Positions 14,273-16,466 of a DNA stretch of 16,466 nucleotides are shown piece after piece. Each line of letters begins with the position of its first letter. Positions within the stretch are counted from its first letter, which is position 1. The DNA comes from CAYVBE01 sp964448935 (GTDB lineage Bacteria > Planctomycetota > Brocadiia > SM23-32): the NCBI GenBank assembly GCA_964448935.1, contig CAYVBE010000079.1:1-16466 (forward strand), read 5' to 3'. The notes beneath the pieces are model-generated. The model was not told the DNA's origin. It worked only from the letters and a program-made list of their open reading frames with translations, and did no database searches. A program made the translations under genes and the position numbers.

Positions 14273-15765
14273 AAACACCGCAGGACCTGCTGACGCTGCT
14301 CGTCCTCTCGATGCTGATTCTCGCCCCCGCGGCGGCGCAGGATACACCCCCGCCTCTGCCGGGGCAGGAGGAGGTGTCCGCCGGAGACGCTCCGCCGCCG
14401 CTTCCCGATCAGGGCGATGAATCGTCCGACGAGGCCCCTCCCCCGCTGCCGGGCGCCGGGGAGGATAGGGGCGCGGACCAGGCACCCCCGCCCCTGCCGG
14501 GTGCCGAGGAGGAAGCTGCGCCGCCCGCCGCACCCGAGACGTTCACGGACCGGCTGGACCGCCAGCTTGAGCGCCTGCCCGTGCCGCTGCACGGCTTCTG
14601 GGAGGCGCGCATCGGGCCGCGCTACGTGGACGACCCCTACCACTCGCGCGACTTCACGCTGGGCGAGACGCGCCTGCAGGTCGAATCCAACCCCTTCTGG
14701 CGGGGGCTGGACTTCGGCTTCAAGCTGGACCTGCTCTACGATCCCGTGCTCAGGCACACGCTCGGGGAACTGCGCGAGGCCAACGTCGCCTTCTCGCCGG
14801 TGAGCTTCGTGGACGTCAAGGTCGGCCGGCAGATACTCACGTGGGGCACGGGAGACCTGGTGTTCCTCAACGACCTGTTCCCCAAGGACTACGAGTCCTT
14901 CTTCATCGGCCGTGACGTCGAATACCTCAAGTCCCCCTCGGACGCCCTCAAGGTCAGCTTCTTCAGCGATGCGGCCAATCTGGACGTCGTCTACACGCCG
15001 CACTTCGACCCCGACGAATTCGTCACCGGCGAGCGCCTGACCTACTTCAACCCGCTCGCCGGCGGCCCGGCGGGCGAGAACATGCAGATAGGCGCCGACG
15101 AGCCGGAGGAGTGGTTCAGCGACGACGAGCTGGCGCTGCGGCTCTACCGCAACGTGGGAAGCTACGAGCTGGCCGCCTACGGTTACCGCGGCTACTGGAA
15201 GAGCCCGGCGGGCATCAACCCCGCCACGGGACAGTTCACCTTCCCGCGCCTCCACGTGGTCGGGGCCAGCGCGCGGGGACCGTTCGCCGGAGGCATCGGC
15301 AACACCGAGGTCGCCTACTATAACTCCCGCGACGACACCGGCGGGAATAACCCCTTCGTGCCCAACAGCCAGTGGCGCTTCCTGCTGGGCTACAGCCGCG
15401 ACCTGCCGCGGCTGATGCAGGATTTCACGGTCGGCGTGCAGTACTACGTGGAACACATGATGAACCACGGCGCCTACAGCCGCACGCTGCCCGCCGGCAT
15501 GCCCGAGGCCGACGAGAACCGCCACCTTTTCACGGTGCGCCTGACGAAGCTGCTGATGAACCAGGACCTGAGGGTGGAGCTGTTCACCTTCTGGAGCCCA
15601 TCGGACCACGAGGCCTACCTACGCCCCTTCGTCCGCTACGACATCACCGACCGGTGGCGGATAGACGGCGGCGCCAACATCCTCCTCGGTGACGACCGCC
15701 ACACCCAGTTCGGACAATTCGACCGGAACAGCAATGTCTACCTGGGCTTGCGATACAGCTTCTGA
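14269..15765 (+). CDS. Outer-membrane beta-barrel protein with N-terminal PPPLPG repeats
   Basis: A 498-residue protein: signal peptide (1-23, cut after PAAA), an acidic proline-rich linker (24-90), a short helix-like segment (91-104), then a barrel of alternating aromatic strands ending in GLRYSF, with the terminal Phe typical of outer-membrane proteins read by BamA. Conserved-looking text such as FVDVKVGRQILTWGTGDLVF (180-199) and FPKDYESFFIGRDVEYLKSP (204-223) resembles DUF1302-like or porin-type barrels encoded beside RND and LolA-like proteins; the exact family is uncertain. It starts inside the stop of the LolA-like gene (ATGA) and ends the operon. I infer that it is the outer-membrane exit or acceptor for the substrate handled by the two upstream proteins. 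No good T-run terminator follows. Confidence 0.8.
   Translation: MKTPQDLLTLLVLSMLILAPAAAQDTPPPLPGQEEVSAGDAPPPLPDQGDESSDEAPPPLPGAGEDRGADQAPPPLPGAEEEAAPPAAPETFTDRLDRQLERLPVPLHGFWEARIGPRYVDDPYHSRDFTLGETRLQVESNPFWRGLDFGFKLDLLYDPVLRHTLGELREANVAFSPVSFVDVKVGRQILTWGTGDLVFLNDLFPKDYESFFIGRDVEYLKSPSDALKVSFFSDAANLDVVYTPHFDPDEFVTGERLTYFNPLAGGPAGENMQIGADEPEEWFSDDELALRLYRNVGSYELAAYGYRGYWKSPAGINPATGQFTFPRLHVVGASARGPFAGGIGNTEVAYYNSRDDTGGNNPFVPNSQWRFLLGYSRDLPRLMQDFTVGVQYYVEHMMNHGAYSRTLPAGMPEADENRHLFTVRLTKLLMNQDLRVELFTFWSPSDHEAYLRPFVRYDITDRWRIDGGANILLGDDRHTQFGQFDRNSNVYLGLRYSF
14344..14526 (+). repeat. PPPLPG repeat segment in the outer-membrane protein
   Basis: This segment encodes residues 26-86. It holds PPPLPG (27-32), PPPLPD (42-47), PPPLPG (57-62) and PPPLPG (73-78), with starts spaced 15, 15 and 16 residues apart and acidic Asp/Glu/Gly/Ala spacers between them. 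It lies between the signal peptide and the barrel, so it should be periplasmic. Codon choice varies between copies. Confidence 0.88.
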
Positions 15766-15908
15766 GAGAAGCAGTAGGCTCTGCCTCAAGCTATCTGGAC
15801 GCTCTTATCGAGGTTGCAGCGGCGACAAAGCAACCGGATATTCTGGACAATATCGGCACCGCGTTTCGAGAAGGGGATCATATGGTGGGAGAATTGAGCC
15901 GACGTCTG
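15762..15908 (+). pseudogene. Possible 3' remnant of a four-helix-bundle (S23/intervening-sequence protein) gene
   Basis: The frame whose codons begin at 15762 reads LREAVGSASSYLDALIEVAA, then KQPDILDNIGTAFREGDH and MVGELSRRL. The AxGSAS start, heptad-like leucines and final MxxxLxxxL resemble the last third of four-helix-bundle proteins of the 23S rRNA intervening-sequence family. There is no start codon or N-terminal half: upstream, the frame runs into the end of the barrel gene. Codon use is less GC-rich than in the neighbours (AGA, GAA, GCA, GTA, TCT). The frame stays open to 16064 but loses family resemblance after 15908. A chance match cannot be ruled out. Confidence 0.33.
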
Positions 15909-16225
15909 GTCTGTGCGGCCATGTTCCCCCCTTCAGGGCCGGGTCTATTCTTCCCGTTTTTACCCAGGGCGGCGGCCTGCGGCCTTGCCCTCGACTGCCC
16001 CGCCTCCGGCCGGGATTATGTCTCGCTCCCGCGGGGCGGCGGGGAAGACGGCGATCCTCTGTAGCCTCTTTCACTCCGTATGACGCTATGGAGGACCAAA
16101 AGGGGGGTTGCTTCGCCCCGCAGGGCGATGCTCGCACTGACGAAAGGCGCGCACTTCGGCGTGGGTGTTGGTCGCACCGGACGACGGCCAAAGGTCGCTG
16201 TTCCCGGCGGCTGTGCAAAAAGGTA
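15909..16225. other. GC-rich intergenic stretch with hairpins, no supported gene
   Basis: I see no convincing coding sequence. Open frames on both strands have low-complexity Arg/Pro/Gly-rich translations and no ribosome sites. Two strong hairpins stand out: GGGC...GCCC enclosing GGCC-TGC-GGCC at 15967-15990, and a 9-bp stem with one mismatch at 16110-16131 (GCTTCGCCC, loop CGCA, GGGCGATGC). Neither is followed by a T-run on the plus strand. The stretch has the look of a dispersed non-coding repeat, but a second copy is not in this window. Confidence 0.45.
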
Positions 16226-16254
16226 TTGACCGCAGAGTTGATCGAGTCTACAAT
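16226..16254 (+). promoter_or_regulatory. Near-consensus sigma-70-type promoter of the OsmC-like gene
   Basis: TTGACC (16226-16231) and TACAAT (16249-16254) are spaced by 17 nt; both boxes match consensus at 5/6 or better than 4/6 positions. The -10 box is identical to that of the DtxR-like gene. Transcription would start near 16261, giving a leader of about 107 nt. Confidence 0.6.
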
Positions 16255-16267
16255 ATGCATAGGGGAC

Positions 16268-16327
16268 GGGTAGGATTTGAAATCCTGCCTGTTGCGCTCT
16301 CCGGCGGACCGTGGGTGTTCCGGCCGG
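16268..16327 (+). promoter_or_regulatory. Structured 5' leader with two hairpins
   Basis: The first hairpin (16268-16290) has a stem of about 10 bp with two G-T wobbles and the loop TGA. The second (16301-16327) pairs CCGGC with GCCGG and GGA with TCC around a one-base bulge. Both lie between the predicted transcription start and the ribosome site. They may stabilise the message or regulate it; no known riboswitch was recognised. Confidence 0.35.
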
Positions 16328-16367
16328 CGGGGCGCCAAGAAGACTTCAGAACGTATGGGGGGATGTT

Positions 16368-16433
16368 ATGATGCAACAGACACTGGTCAACGGTGTGGAC
16401 GTTGAGAAGCTTAACCCGGATATTTCACAATAA
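16368..16433 (+). pseudogene. OsmC-like gene start, interrupted after about 15 codons
   Basis: Behind a GGGGGG ribosome site, ATG 16368 or ATG 16371 opens MMQQTLVNGVDVEKL. The VNGVDVEKL text resembles the N-terminus of OsmC-family peroxiredoxin-like proteins. The frame then leaves the family pattern, reads NPDISQ and stops at TAA 16431-16433. The strong promoter and leader argue that a full gene once stood here. The break coincides with a drop to AT-rich sequence at about 16411-16413, so an inserted element or an assembly junction is more likely than a point mutation. The OsmC identification rests on about nine residues and is tentative. Confidence 0.35.
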
Positions 16434-16466
16434 AATACCAGGTTTCTAGTATATATAGTTGTGCGG
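16413..16466. mobile_element. Possible edge of an inserted element
   Basis: From about 16413 the composition becomes AT-rich, unlike all preceding DNA, and begins AACCCGGATATTTCACAA. This resembles the terminal inverted repeats I recall for some IS1380-like insertion sequences, but only 54 nt are visible. No transposase or second end is in the window, so the call is speculative. Confidence 0.25.

Noticed and set aside
14344..14526. The PPPLPG region as a tandem DNA repeat
   Set aside because: The copies differ in codons and spacer sequence, so the repeat is conserved at protein level, not as near-identical DNA units.
14236..15609. A 457-codon minus-strand open frame
   Set aside because: It is antisense to the outer-membrane protein gene, whose signal peptide, terminal Phe and ATGA coupling are convincing.
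15805..16338. A 177-codon minus-strand open frame in the terminal intergenic region
   Set aside because: It has Arg/Pro/Gly-rich text without a fold or ribosome site and spans the strong plus-strand promoter and hairpins.
1..16466. CRISPR arrays, tRNA or rRNA genes
   Set aside because: I saw no regularly spaced direct repeats, no tRNA cloverleaf-like stretch and no rRNA sequence in the intergenic DNA.

Overview
The window is about 16.4 kb of GC-rich DNA from a diderm (Gram-negative-type) bacterium. The diderm call rests on an outer-membrane beta-barrel protein with a C-terminal phenylalanine, a LolA-like periplasmic protein and several Sec signal peptides. GC-rich codon use, a PVC-like dehydratase, a stand-alone AICAR formyltransferase and an MtaA-type methyltransferase homologue would fit Planctomycetota, Armatimonadota or a related deep lineage. 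That placement is a guess.

Layout. (1) Positions 14-7271, minus strand: a secreted glycoside-hydrolase-like protein, then, behind a second possible promoter, a FabZ/FabA-like dehydratase, glyS, a stand-alone AICAR formyltransferase and a membrane-anchored endonuclease/exonuclease/phosphatase-fold protein. The last four genes are 24-47 nt apart and are probably one operon mixing lipid, translation and purine functions. (2) Positions 7505-9142, plus strand: a URO-D/MtaA-like protein, diverging from the hydrolase gene, and a YjbQ-family protein behind a 15-bp palindrome. (3) Positions 9181-10202, plus strand: a compact cluster of a diverged DtxR/MntR-fold regulator, an FmdB-type zinc ribbon and a DUF2892 membrane protein. 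A near-consensus promoter places the regulator's transcription start almost on its start codon. (4) Positions 10199-15765, plus strand: a tightly coupled three-gene operon of an RND/MMPL transporter, a LolA-like periplasmic protein and an outer-membrane barrel. Its genes overlap by 14 nt and 4 nt. (5) Positions 15766-16466: about 600 nt without an intact gene, holding a possible remnant of a four-helix-bundle gene, GC-rich hairpins, then a strong promoter, a structured leader and the first codons of an OsmC-like gene. That gene breaks off where the sequence abruptly becomes AT-rich.

How the genes may work together. The most interesting unit is the RND - LolA-like - barrel operon, which has a component for each layer of the envelope. 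Its inner- and outer-membrane proteins both carry repeated PPPLPG motifs in acidic Gly/Glu-rich linkers, although the two proteins are otherwise unrelated. The synonymous codons vary, so the repeats look maintained at protein level. This suggests a shared tether or docking code for a trans-envelope lipid or hydrophobic-compound carrier. The second point of interest is the regulator - zinc ribbon - DUF2892 cluster, whose regulator has lost most residues matching the MntR metal site and carries several cysteines.
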